Shown: positions 8,194 to 15,742 of the stretch, piece after piece
Layout of the letters: each line of letters opens with the position of its first letter
Numbering within the stretch: the stretch's first letter is position 1
Source: an uncultured Sterolibacteriaceae bacterium
Lineage (GTDB): Bacteria > Pseudomonadota > Gammaproteobacteria > Burkholderiales > Rhodocyclaceae
Reading direction: 5' to 3'
Assembly: GCA_937888595.1 (NCBI GenBank)
Contig: CALARK010000022.1
Coordinates: 372,001 to 436,000 of the forward strand
Length of the DNA: 64,000 bases
Notes under the pieces: model-generated
Database searches by the model: none
Told to the model about the DNA's origin: nothing
The model's input: only the letters and a program-made list of their open reading frames with translations
Translations under genes and position numbers: made by a program

Positions 8194-8260
8194 GCCCAAC
8201 GTTTGAATTCACCGGCCTGCGCGGCTTTTCGCGCAGGTCCGGTGGAATGATGGGTTAGCC
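8194..8260 (-). repeat. attC site 2, between the DUF4393-like and DUF1330 cassettes
   Basis: In minus orientation R'' is GGCTAAC (8254-8260), arms CCGGACCTGCGCG and CGCGCAGGCCGG pair perfectly around AAAAGC, and R' is GTTGGGC (8194-8200). Length is 67 bp. Confidence 0.88.
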
Positions 8261-8266
8261 CTGTTA

Positions 8267-9085
8267 TCACGCTTGAGGAGCTGGGATGGACTTAAGCTCT
8301 TCAATCGAAGCTGAGCCATCCTCAATGACCAACCCATCAACACCACCAGAAATCTGGACATTCAATAGCTCTCGTCCAGACGCACCAGATAGCCCGACTG
8401 CCCACAAGAACAACTCGGCTCCGGGCAATGTAGGTGACAGCACGATTCCTGCCTCGGGAATTTGTGGGTTCCGCTTCTTTAGGAACTCAGCATTACCACT
8501 TGAGAAATCAGAAATCAGAGTGTGCTTATTCAGTCCAAAAAGAACATGCGAAAGAATCGTGCTGGCATTTTCTTCCGGGGTGAATGCCATGGCTTTCTCG
8601 TAGACCCGCATTGGGATAAAAACCGCCATTTTTCTGCAATCGTTTCCATCCCCGAGGTTTAGTCCTTTCCCGTTATACAGGCGGTTGAGAACTGAATATA
8701 CGAGGTAGTGAAAGCGCAATTGATAAACGGAGAGGTCTTTGATGGTGGCGAGTAGCGTTACACCTCGATCATCTCGCCCATTCCCTGATCGAGAAGACGC
8801 CAGTATTCCGCCGTAATACTCGCCCGTAAGTTCGTCTTCACAAAAGCGACCTTCATCAACGACATGCTTCAGCACGCGAGGATTGACGCTTCCTTCCGTT
8901 TCAATCCTGTCACCAAGCTTCTGCGTAGCCTTCCTGAAAATGCCATCCAAGTTGATATTGCACTTCGCGACAAAGTTCTTGGCCTCACCGCCGATGTAAT
9001 CAGCCGTCGGGCCAAGTAGTTTCGTCATCAGGTCTTTAGAGCCCCAGACTGCAAGTCCTGCTCCAGCAGCGGTAACGGGATCCAT
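8267..9085 (-). CDS. DUF4393/Abi-alpha-like protein (integron cassette gene)
   Basis: This 272-residue protein starts at 9085 behind TAGGAGAA. The N-terminal part (LLGPTADYIGGEAKNF, then FRKATQKLGDRI) and the segment RVLKHVVDEGRFCEDEL followed by YYGGILASSRS resemble the DUF4393 family, whose founding member is the lactococcal Abi-alpha abortive-infection protein. No catalytic motif is visible. The middle (RDDRGVTLLATIKDLSVYQ) is helical. Assignment rests on recall of the family pattern, so it is tentative; a phage-defence role is inference. The stop lies seven bases before attC site 2. Confidence 0.7.
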   Translation of the reverse strand: MDPVTAAGAGLAVWGSKDLMTKLLGPTADYIGGEAKNFVAKCNINLDGIFRKATQKLGDRIETEGSVNPRVLKHVVDEGRFCEDELTGEYYGGILASSRSGNGRDDRGVTLLATIKDLSVYQLRFHYLVYSVLNRLYNGKGLNLGDGNDCRKMAVFIPMRVYEKAMAFTPEENASTILSHVLFGLNKHTLISDFSSGNAEFLKKRNPQIPEAGIVLSPTLPGAELFLWAVGLSGASGRELLNVQISGGVDGLVIEDGSASIEELKSIPAPQA

Positions 9086-9098
9086 AGTTCTCCTATAG

Positions 9099-9169
9099 GG
9101 CTAACGTCTGACATAACCGGCGCTGCGCGGCTTCATCGCGCAGCGTCCGTGTTGATGGATGGGTTAGGC
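9099..9169 (-). repeat. attC site 1, between the first and second cassettes
   Basis: This 71-bp site has R'' GCCTAAC (9163-9169) containing the stop codon of the preceding gene, arms ACGCTGCGCG and CGCGCAGCG, and R' GTTAGCC (9099-9105). It is the most classical of the four. Confidence 0.9.
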
Positions 9170-9649
9170 CGCTGGTTCATTGGCCCCAATTTCTCTCTGC
9201 CAATATTGCAATACGTCTTCTGCGAGGGACAGCACGTGAACTACGCGACCATTCTCAAGCTTAATGTTGAGGCCATGCATCTTGAATGCAGCGGGACTGA
9301 AGGCGCGTGGGCTAAATGAGCGTGGATCAAAACCACCACTTTGTTGCTTTAGGTCTGCGACGGAGTCGTGCTGCTTAGCTAGCGCCTGAAAGTGCTTGGC
9401 ACCATTTGCGATGTGGGACGTGATCTTCAGTAACTCCGACGACTCTCGCTTTGCCTTTCGAGCGGAAGACTGATTGGTCCCTGGTGAGTCTGGAAGCAGC
9501 CAATCGACAATGTGCTCGGCAGTAACAAAGAAGTCGAATGCAGCATATGTGTCATCTGGAGCGGCACGAATCCTCTCAAAGTCATGAACGAGCTTCGCCA
9601 ACAGATCGCTTGGCTCTTGTAGAAGTGCAAACCCCTTGAAGGACGACAT
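9164..9649 (-). CDS. Hypothetical protein (integron cassette gene)
   Basis: This 161-residue protein is not recognised. The N-terminal two thirds look helical, with VHDFERIRAAPDDTYAAFDF and FVTAEHIVDWLLPD segments; a low-complexity stretch (FDPRSFSPRAFSPAAF) precedes a short C-terminal beta/helix unit ending in QYWQREIGANEPAA. There is no signal peptide or membrane helix. Its start is only five bases from the GTTAGGC core, so it has almost no leader and no clear Shine-Dalgarno. The stop codon TAA lies inside the attC R'' core. It is the first cassette of the array. Confidence 0.78.
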   Translation of the reverse strand: MSSFKGFALLQEPSDLLAKLVHDFERIRAAPDDTYAAFDFFVTAEHIVDWLLPDSPGTNQSSARKAKRESSELLKITSHIANGAKHFQALAKQHDSVADLKQQSGGFDPRSFSPRAFSPAAFKMHGLNIKLENGRVVHVLSLAEDVLQYWQREIGANEPAA

Positions 9650-9653
9650 AGCG

Positions 9654-9660
9654 GCCTAAC
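9654..9660 (-). other. First recombination core of the cassette array (attI-like or attC remnant)
   Basis: On the minus strand GTTAGGC directly precedes the first cassette gene and complements that cassette's R'' core. Sequence beyond it (9661-9700) shows no paired attC arms, which suggests an attI half-site or a decayed junction. Confidence 0.55.
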
Positions 9661-9907
9661 GTTTAGTGAACACACAAAGAGGTGTATATGTATTCAGCCT
9701 ACGGTGCCTATCTCGCATGCCAATAATGCAGCGACATAGATCTGTTGAATATTCTGGCGTGCGGTTTTGCATGAAGGGGCTTGGCTGGCGGGATATGCAC
9801 TCTGGAGCTGCATGCATACTGGGTAAAGCGGGATGCGAACGTTGCGTGCCGGTAGCCTACCCCCGGCCGGATGGGTGGTCAATCTGGCAGAAGTGATAGG
9901 TAGGACC
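9661..9907. other. Gene-free stretch between cassette array and TetR gene
   Basis: About 250 bp with no supported gene. A weak leftward promoter could be TTGGCA (minus, 9723-9718) with TAGGCT 16 bases on, in the place expected for a cassette promoter. No integrase remnant is seen in any frame. Confidence 0.4.
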
Positions 9908-9931
9908 GCCGTCCTGCCCCCGCCGACTTTT
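9908..9931 (-). repeat. 24-bp dispersed repeat, copy 4 (reverse), at the TetR stop codon
   Basis: In gene orientation CAGTAAAAGTCGGC: the TAA stop of the TetR gene overlaps the repeat's leading A run. The centre is GGGGGC and the end GCAGGACGGC is one base off. Confidence 0.8.
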
Positions 9932-10514
9932 ACTGCGTGATGCGCCCGACGATCCAGTCCTTGGTTTGCGCCGCGTCCATGGCGAAGCGGCCGCACTGCA
10001 TCATGCTGAAGCCGAAGACGTAGGCGTAGAGCAGGGCGCTGCGCGCGGCGGCTTCGGCAGGGGGGAGGCCGAGGGCAAGGAAGAGGCGGCGCGTGCATTC
10101 GAGGCGCTCGGCGTCGACTTCCTCGACGACCGCCAGCCCGTTGGCGTCCTGTCGTGCCCAGAGGCGGATCGCCGCCTCGATCGAGATGCCCTTGCGGTTC
10201 TTCGCCGCGGCGTAGACGTCGATGGTGTGGCGCAGCGCATCGTGTTCGCCGCCGGGATCGGCGGTGGTCTGCTTGCGGATGTCCTTGATGCGGCTGGCGC
10301 GCCAGTCGTCGAGCACGGCGTCGATGAGGTCGCGGCGGTCCTTGAAGTGCCAGTAGAAGCTGCCCTTGGTGACCCCGAGCTGCTTGGCGAGGCTTTCGAC
10401 CCGCAGGCCATCGATGCCGTCTTGCGCTACGATGTTCAGCGCGGCGGCGATCCATGCGGCGCGGTCGAGCGCCTCGCGGCTGGCTGGCGGTTTGCGGGAC
10501 GGCTTTTTGTCCAT
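9930..10514 (-). CDS. TetR-family transcriptional regulator
   Basis: The 194-residue protein has an N-terminal TetR helix-turn-helix (about 20-65): DGLRVESLAKQLGVTKGSFY followed by WHFKDRRDLIDAVL. The C-terminal ligand domain is variable. ATG 10514 (MDKKPSRKPP) is preferred over an upstream in-frame ATG at 10574 because the longer form would run through the operator. It is divergent from etfB, and a perfect 8-bp inverted repeat lies between them, so it probably controls etfBA and itself; an acyl-CoA effector is a guess from the neighbours. Confidence 0.88.
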   Translation of the reverse strand: MDKKPSRKPPASREALDRAAWIAAALNIVAQDGIDGLRVESLAKQLGVTKGSFYWHFKDRRDLIDAVLDDWRASRIKDIRKQTTADPGGEHDALRHTIDVYAAAKNRKGISIEAAIRLWARQDANGLAVVEEVDAERLECTRRLFLALGLPPAEAAARSALLYAYVFGFSMMQCGRFAMDAAQTKDWIVGRITQ

Positions 10515-10550
10515 ACGGGGTGGTATTGAAACGGGTCCGGGATTTGGGTT

Positions 10551-10584
10551 AGTATAGCAGCCGACCATACGCATCGGTATGGTC
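10551..10584. promoter_or_regulatory. Divergent promoter and TetR operator candidate between tetR and etfB
   Basis: A perfect inverted repeat GACCATAC-GCATCG-GTATGGTC spans 10563-10584. Beside it, TATACT on the minus strand (10556-10551) is a good -10 for the regulator gene, and overlapping TAGTATAGC could serve etfB. The placement fits autorepression plus etfBA control. Confidence 0.6.
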
Positions 10585-10617
10585 CATGAACGCTATGAAC
10601 GCGCAGAGGAGACGAAT

Positions 10618-11367
10618 GTGAAGATTCTGGTGCCGGTAAAACGGGTGATCGACTACAACGTCAAGGTACGGGTGAAGGCCGACCAGAGCGGCGTCGAGCT
10701 CGCCAGCGTCAAGATGGCGATGAACCCCTTCGACGAGATCGCGGTGGAAGAGGCGGTGCGGCTCAAGGAAGCCGGCGTCGCCACCGAGGTGGTCGCCGTG
10801 TCCTGCGGCGCGACGCAATCGCAGGAACAGTTGCGCACCGCACTGGCGCTCGGGGCCGACCGCGCGATCCTTGTCGAGAGCGATGCAGAATTACAGTCGC
10901 TGGCGGTCGCCAAGCTGCTCAAGGCGGTGTGCGAGAAGGAACAGCCGCAGCTCGTCATCCTCGGCAAGCAGGCCATCGACGACGACGCCAACCAGACCGG
11001 CCAGATGCTGGCCGCGCTGATGGGCTGGCCGCAGGCCACCTTCGCGTCGAAAGTCGTCGTCGCGGATGGCAAGGCGACGGTGACGCGCGAGATCGACGGC
11101 GGCCTCGAGACGCTGGCGATCAAGCTGCCGGCCATCGTCACCACCGACCTGCGCCTCAACGAGCCGCGCTACGCCACGCTGCCGAACATCATGAAGGCGA
11201 AGAAGAAGCCGCTCGATACCCTCAAGCCCGCCGAACTCGGCGTGGATGTCGCGCCGCGCCTGACGACCCTGAAGGTGGTCGAGCCGGCCAAGCGCCAGGC
11301 CGGCGTGAAGGTCGCGGATGTCGCCGAGCTGGTGGCGAAACTCAAGAACGAAGCAAAAGTGATTTAA
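10618..11367 (+). CDS. etfB: Electron transfer flavoprotein subunit beta
   Basis: This 249-residue EtfB starts at GTG 10618 (VKILVPVKRVIDYN) behind AGAGGAGA. AMNPFDEIAVEEAVRLKE, the CGATQSQEQLRTALALGADR segment, GKQAIDDDANQTGQM and the ETF beta signature around TREIDGGLETLAIKLPA are all present, with AMP-binding residues. The length is normal. With EtfA it carries electrons from acyl-CoA dehydrogenases to ETF-ubiquinone oxidoreductase, encoded here at 18314. It lies 14 bases before etfA, as one transcription unit. Confidence 0.96.
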   Translation: MKILVPVKRVIDYNVKVRVKADQSGVELASVKMAMNPFDEIAVEEAVRLKEAGVATEVVAVSCGATQSQEQLRTALALGADRAILVESDAELQSLAVAKLLKAVCEKEQPQLVILGKQAIDDDANQTGQMLAALMGWPQATFASKVVVADGKATVTREIDGGLETLAIKLPAIVTTDLRLNEPRYATLPNIMKAKKKPLDTLKPAELGVDVAPRLTTLKVVEPAKRQAGVKVADVAELVAKLKNEAKVI

Positions 11368-11381
11368 CTGAGGTGATCTAA

Positions 11382-12311
11382 ATGAGCATTCTCGTCATCG
11401 CCGAACACGACCACGCCGCGCTGAAGGCGGCCACCCTCAATACCGTTGCCGCCGCCTCGAAGATCGGCGGGAAAATCCATGTGCTCGTCGCCGGTTCCGG
11501 CTGCGCCGCCGCCGCCCAGGCCGCCGCCGCGCTCGAGGGCGTGGCGCAGGTGAAGGTCGCCGACGCGGCCCACTACGCCGAGCAGACCGCCGAAAACCTC
11601 GCCGCGCTGGTCGTCGCCAATGCGCAGGGCTACACGCACATCCTCGCGCCCGCGACCACCTTCGGCAAGAACCTGCTGCCGCGCGTCGCGGCGCTGCTCG
11701 ACGTGGCGCAGATTTCCGAGATCTGCGGCGTCGAGTCGCCCGATACCTTCGTGCGGCCGATCTACGCCGGCAACGCGCTGGCGACCGTCCAGTCCGCCGA
11801 CACGGTGAAGGTCATCACCGTGCGTACTACGGCCTTCGACGCCTGCGGCCAGGGGGGGGCTGCAACGGTGGAAAACATCGCCGCCGGCCCGGACCTCGGC
11901 CTGACGCAACTGGTCGGCCGCGAGCTGACGAAGTCCGAACGTCCCGAACTCGGCGCCGCGAAGGTGATCGTCTCGGGCGGGCGCGGCCTGGCCTCGGGGG
12001 AGAACTACCATAGCCTGTTGGAGCCGCTCGCCGACAAGCTCAATGCCGCGCTCGGCGCCTCGCGCGCCGCCGTCGACGCGGGCTTCGTGCCGAACGACTA
12101 CCAGGTCGGCCAGACCGGCAAGGTGGTCGCGCCGCAGCTCTATCTGGCCATCGGCATCTCGGGGGCGATCCAGCACCTCGCCGGCATGAAGGACAGCAAG
12201 GTCATCGTCGCCATCAACAAGGACCCGGACGCGCCGATCTTCCAGGTGGCGGACTACGGCCTGGTCGGCGACCTCTTCCAGCTCGTGCCGGAGCTGACCG
12301 CCGCGCTGTAG
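11382..12311 (+). CDS. etfA: Electron transfer flavoprotein subunit alpha
   Basis: The 309-residue protein has the N-terminal nucleotide-binding-like domain (SILVIAEHDHAALKAAT) and the C-terminal FAD domain (about 190-309) with SGGRGLASGENY, GQTGKVVAPQLYLAIGISG and the signature AINKDPDAPIFQVADYGLVG. FAD sits between this domain and EtfB. GAGGTG precedes the ATG. The neighbouring acyl-CoA dehydrogenase at 13047 is a likely electron donor. Confidence 0.96.
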   Translation: MSILVIAEHDHAALKAATLNTVAAASKIGGKIHVLVAGSGCAAAAQAAAALEGVAQVKVADAAHYAEQTAENLAALVVANAQGYTHILAPATTFGKNLLPRVAALLDVAQISEICGVESPDTFVRPIYAGNALATVQSADTVKVITVRTTAFDACGQGGAATVENIAAGPDLGLTQLVGRELTKSERPELGAAKVIVSGGRGLASGENYHSLLEPLADKLNAALGASRAAVDAGFVPNDYQVGQTGKVVAPQLYLAIGISGAIQHLAGMKDSKVIVAINKDPDAPIFQVADYGLVGDLFQLVPELTAAL

Positions 12312-12336
12312 CGCACAAACGTGCCGTGATGCAGGC

Positions 12337-13050
12337 ATGAACTTTCCCGACGGCCTGTTCGGCGATTTCTGGGCCTACGCGGCGATCCTGCCCTACGCCC
12401 TGATCTTGTGGCAGGCCGTGCGCACGGCGCCGTGGTCGCGCCTGGCGGAGGGACGCGAGGGCGGGTTGCTGAATGTCTGGCTCGGTGCCATCGTCGTGCT
12501 GACGCTGGTCTGGAGCCTCAAGGCGGGCGTCAAGCCGGGGCTGAACCTGCATCTGCTCGGCGTGACGGCCTTCACGCTGATGTTCGGCCGCCAGCTGGCG
12601 ATCATCGGCCTGGCCGTGGTGCTCGCGGCCGTGACCCTCAATGCTTCGCTGAAGACGGGTGGTGGCGGCCTGACCGGCTGGCAGCCTTTCGCGCTCAATG
12701 CGCTGGCGCTGACCGTGTTCCCCGTGCTGGTCGCGCGGGCCGTGCTGCGCTGCGTCGAACGCTGCCTGCCGCCGAACGTCTTCGTCTATTTCTTCGGTGC
12801 GGCATTTTTCGGCGGCGCGCTGGCGGCGGTGGCGACCGGGCTCCTGACCGGCGGCATGCTGTGGCTGGCGGGTGCCTATACCGCCGACCTGCTGCTGTCC
12901 GACTACCTCCCCTTCTACGTGCTGCTGGGCTTCGCCGAAGCCTGGCTCAACGGTGCCGCCATCACGCTGATGGTGGTCTATTACCCGCGCTGGGTCGGCA
13001 GCTTCGACGACCGGCGCTACCTCTGGCAGAAGAAAGAACCCAAGTCATGA
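12337..13050 (+). CDS. CbiM-like energy-coupling permease-type membrane protein
   Basis: The 237-residue protein is almost entirely hydrophobic, with about six helices, and resembles the COG3235 group of CbiM-related membrane proteins. Features include VKPGLNLHLLGVTAFTLMFG and a conserved acidic/aromatic end, LLLSDYLPFYVLLGFAEAWL. CbiM proteins are substrate-capture components of metal ECF transporters; the typical N-terminal metal-binding Met-His start is reduced here to MNFPDGLFG, so transport of nickel or cobalt is uncertain. Its stop overlaps the acyl-CoA dehydrogenase start as ATGA. Confidence 0.75.
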   Translation: MNFPDGLFGDFWAYAAILPYALILWQAVRTAPWSRLAEGREGGLLNVWLGAIVVLTLVWSLKAGVKPGLNLHLLGVTAFTLMFGRQLAIIGLAVVLAAVTLNASLKTGGGGLTGWQPFALNALALTVFPVLVARAVLRCVERCLPPNVFVYFFGAAFFGGALAAVATGLLTGGMLWLAGAYTADLLLSDYLPFYVLLGFAEAWLNGAAITLMVVYYPRWVGSFDDRRYLWQKKEPKS

Positions 13051-14867
13051 ACTACACCGCTCCGCTGCAGGACATGCAATTCGTCCTCGATGAACTCGCC
13101 GGCCTCGATGAGGTGGCGCAACTGCCCGGCTGCGAGGAGGCGACGGCCGATGTCGTCGGCGCGATCCTCGACGAAGCCGGCAAATTCGCCGGCGGCGTGC
13201 TGGCGCCGCTCAATCGCACTGGCGACCGGACCGGCGCGATCTGGTTCGACCGCACGGTAACCATGCCCCCGGGCTTCGGCGACGCCTATCGCCAGTTCGT
13301 CGACAACGGCTGGGCCGGCCTCGGCCACGATCCCGAGTTCGGCGGCCAGGGCCTGCCGCGTGTCGTCTCGGCGGCGGTGCGCGAAATGTGGAAGTCGGCC
13401 AACCACGCCTTCGCGCTGTGCCCGATGCTCACCGACGGTGCCATCGAGGCGCTGGAACTGTGCGGCAGCGATGAGTTGAAGCAACAGTACCTGCCGAAGA
13501 TGGTGTCGGGCGAATGGACCGGCACGATGAACATCACCGAGCCGCAGGCCGGCTCCGACCTCGCGGCGATCCGCTCGCGCGCCGAGCCGCAGGCCGACGG
13601 CAGCTTCAGGGTCTTCGGCCAGAAGATCTTCATCACCTACGGCGAGCACGACATGGCGGAGAACGTCATCCACCTCGTGCTGGCGCGCCTGCCGGATGCG
13701 CCGCCCGGGGTGAAAGGCATCTCGCTGTTCGTCGTGCCGAAGTTCCTCGTGAATGCGGATGGCTCCCCGGGCGCGCGCAACGACGCGTACTGCGTTTCCA
13801 TCGAACACAAGCTCGGCATCCACGCCAGCCCCACCTGCGTGATGAGTTTCGGCGACCATGGCGGTGCCACCGGCTTCTTGGTTGGCAAGCCGAACGAGGG
13901 CCTCAAGTACATGTTCATCATGATGAACGCGGCGCGCTACGCCGTGGGCCTCGAAGGCCTCGGGCATGCCGAGGCCGCCTACCAGCACGCGCTGGCCTAC
14001 GCCAGGGAGCGCGTGCAGGGGCGGGCCATCGAGGGCTCGGATGCCTCCGTCGCGATCATCCGCCACCCCGACGTGCGCCGCATGCTGATGCTGATGAAAT
14101 CGCAGACCGAGGCGATGCGCGCGCTGGCCTACGTCACGGCCGCCGCGCAGGACAAGGCCCTGCATCACCCCGATGCGGACGAGCGGCAGCGGCAGGCCGC
14201 CTTCGTCGACCTGATGACGCCGGTGGTGAAGGGCTGGCTCACCGAGACGGCCAACCGCATCGCCTACCTCGGCGTGCAGGTGCATGGCGGCATGGGCTTC
14301 ATAGAGGAGACCGGGGCGGCGCAGTTCATGCGCGATGCGCGCATCACCACCATCTACGAGGGCACCACGGGGATACAGGCGAATGACCTGATCGGCCGCA
14401 AGATCGCGCGCGAAGGCGGCGCGACGCTGCAGGCCGTGATCGCGCAGATGCGCGCGACGCAGGCCCAACTGGCGGCCTCGGCCGATGCCGACGCCGTCGC
14501 GATCGCCGCGGCACTGGCGGCCGGCATCGATGCCGTCGGGCAGTGCGGTGACTACATCGTCGCGCAGTACGGGACGGACGTCCGTGCGGTCGCGGCGGGT
14601 GCCGTGCCATTCCTGCAGTTGATGGGCATCGTCGCCGGCGGCTGGCAGATGGCGCGGGCCGCGCAGGTCGCACTCGGAAAAGTCGGTGCTGGCGGGACGG
14701 CGGCAGCCGGATCCGCCGCCACCTCGGAGACGGCGGGTTTTTATGCGGCCAAGCTCAGGACGGCACGTTTCTACGCCGAGCACGTCCTGGTCGAGGCGCC
14801 GGGGCTGGCCCGCGAGATCGTTGCCGGCGGCGCGAGCGTGCTGGCCCTGCACGACGACCAGTTCTGA
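13047..14867 (+). CDS. Acyl-CoA dehydrogenase with C-terminal domain (FadE-like)
   Basis: This 606-residue flavoenzyme has the N-terminal helical domain, the beta domain with MNITEPQAGSDLAAIRSRA, and the C-terminal helical domain with VQVHGGMGFIEETGAAQFMRD and ARITTIYEGTTGIQANDL. The glutamate of YEGTTGIQ is the usual catalytic base. An extra C-terminal domain (about 490-606) marks the long FadE12/DmdC-like group. It oxidises acyl-CoA and passes electrons to the ETF encoded upstream. Residues about 545-552 (KVGAGGTA) are an in-frame 24-bp repeat in the linker before the last helices. Its ATG overlaps the previous stop. Confidence 0.93.
   Translation: MNYTAPLQDMQFVLDELAGLDEVAQLPGCEEATADVVGAILDEAGKFAGGVLAPLNRTGDRTGAIWFDRTVTMPPGFGDAYRQFVDNGWAGLGHDPEFGGQGLPRVVSAAVREMWKSANHAFALCPMLTDGAIEALELCGSDELKQQYLPKMVSGEWTGTMNITEPQAGSDLAAIRSRAEPQADGSFRVFGQKIFITYGEHDMAENVIHLVLARLPDAPPGVKGISLFVVPKFLVNADGSPGARNDAYCVSIEHKLGIHASPTCVMSFGDHGGATGFLVGKPNEGLKYMFIMMNAARYAVGLEGLGHAEAAYQHALAYARERVQGRAIEGSDASVAIIRHPDVRRMLMLMKSQTEAMRALAYVTAAAQDKALHHPDADERQRQAAFVDLMTPVVKGWLTETANRIAYLGVQVHGGMGFIEETGAAQFMRDARITTIYEGTTGIQANDLIGRKIAREGGATLQAVIAQMRATQAQLAASADADAVAIAAALAAGIDAVGQCGDYIVAQYGTDVRAVAAGAVPFLQLMGIVAGGWQMARAAQVALGKVGAGGTAAAGSAATSETAGFYAAKLRTARFYAEHVLVEAPGLAREIVAGGASVLALHDDQF
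14678..14701 (+). repeat. 24-bp dispersed repeat, copy 5 (forward), inside the acyl-CoA dehydrogenase gene
   Basis: AAAAGTCGGT, centre GCTGGC, GGGACGGC. It is read in frame as KVGAGGTA in an inter-helix linker of the C-terminal domain. Confidence 0.85.
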
Positions 14868-14905
14868 TGCAGGAAGCCGGACGCGGGCTGCTACACTCCT
14901 CGCCC

Positions 14906-15742
14906 ATGGACAGAAGCGAACTCTACCGTCGCATCGCCGCCGGCCCGAATGGTGGCGATGTGGTCATTCCGACGCACGCCGAACTCGGGCTGCGCATCCG
15001 CCGCACGCTCGACGATCCGAACTGCTCCGTGGACCAGGCGGCGAAGCTGGTGCAGGCCGATCCCTTCCTCGCCGCACGCGTGGTCGCCGTGGCGAACTCG
15101 GTCGCCTACAACCCCGGTGGCCGGGAAATCGCCGATGTGCGCCAGGCCGTGGCCCGCCTCGGCTTCCGTACCCTGCGCACCCTGGCGATGTCGCTGCTGG
15201 TCAAGCAGTTGTCCGGCGAGCCGGCCAATCCGGTCCACCGCGAACTGGCGCAGGGGCTCTGGGAGCACACGGTGCATGTCGCCGCCCTGTGCCACGTGAT
15301 CGCCCGCCGCGTGACGCATCAGGACCCCGAAGCCGCCCTGTTCGCCGGCATCCTGCACGAAGTGGCCGGCTTCTACCTGATCGCCCGGGCGAAGGAGATG
15401 CCGGAGCTGCTCGAAGGCGACCTCGCCGACTGGCAGGGGGAAGGGGAAAAGACGGTCGGCGCGGCGCTGCTCAAGGCACTCGAAGTGCCGGAAGCCGTGG
15501 TGCAGGCCATCGATGACCTGTGGGAAGGCTACCTGGCCATCCCTTCCACTTCGCTCGGCGACACGCTGCTGCTGGCCGAGGAACTCGCGCCGGTCGCCTC
15601 GCCGCTCTACTGGTCGCCGGGTGCCGAAAGCGCCGATACGGGCCTGCCGCGCATCGACATGGTGCTCGATTCGTCGATGCTGTCCGAGGTCCTCGCCGAA
15701 TCCGCCGGCGAGGTGCAGTCGCTGATCAGCGCGCTGAAGTAG
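14906..15742 (+). CDS. HDOD-domain protein
   Basis: The 278-residue protein is one HDOD domain with AKLVQADPFLAARVVAVANS, DVRQAVARLGFRTLRTLAMS and the His-containing LWEHTVHVAALCHVIARR and FAGILHEVAG segments. HDOD proteins are non-enzymatic HD relatives that act in signalling. An alternative start at 14867 would overlap the dehydrogenase stop; ATG 14906 is favoured because the HDOD family begins near MDRSELYRR. It converges with the hybrid kinase gene downstream, and the two may share a pathway, though nothing shows this directly. Confidence 0.85.
   Translation: MDRSELYRRIAAGPNGGDVVIPTHAELGLRIRRTLDDPNCSVDQAAKLVQADPFLAARVVAVANSVAYNPGGREIADVRQAVARLGFRTLRTLAMSLLVKQLSGEPANPVHRELAQGLWEHTVHVAALCHVIARRVTHQDPEAALFAGILHEVAGFYLIARAKEMPELLEGDLADWQGEGEKTVGAALLKALEVPEAVVQAIDDLWEGYLAIPSTSLGDTLLLAEELAPVASPLYWSPGAESADTGLPRIDMVLDSSMLSEVLAESAGEVQSLISALK

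Larger units (their letters stand above)
7192..9660 (-). mobile_element. Integron gene-cassette array without integrase (CALIN), four cassettes
   Basis: Four minus-strand genes, each followed by an attC site, run from 9660 down to 7192. Base composition is lower in GC than the flanks. For three cassettes the boundary before the gene is the exact reverse complement of the R'' core after it: GTTAGGC with GCCTAAC, GTTAGCC with GGCTAAC, and GTTGGGC with GCCCAAC. That is the signature of circular cassettes inserted by an integron integrase. No intI gene or remnant is seen on either side. Genes in order: unknown 161 aa, DUF4393-like, DUF1330, GNAT acetyltransferase. Confidence 0.9.

Noticed and set aside
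9661..9760. A fifth attC or an integrase remnant upstream of the first cassette
   Set aside because: There are no paired arms and no IntI-like residues in any frame; only a single core heptamer is supported.
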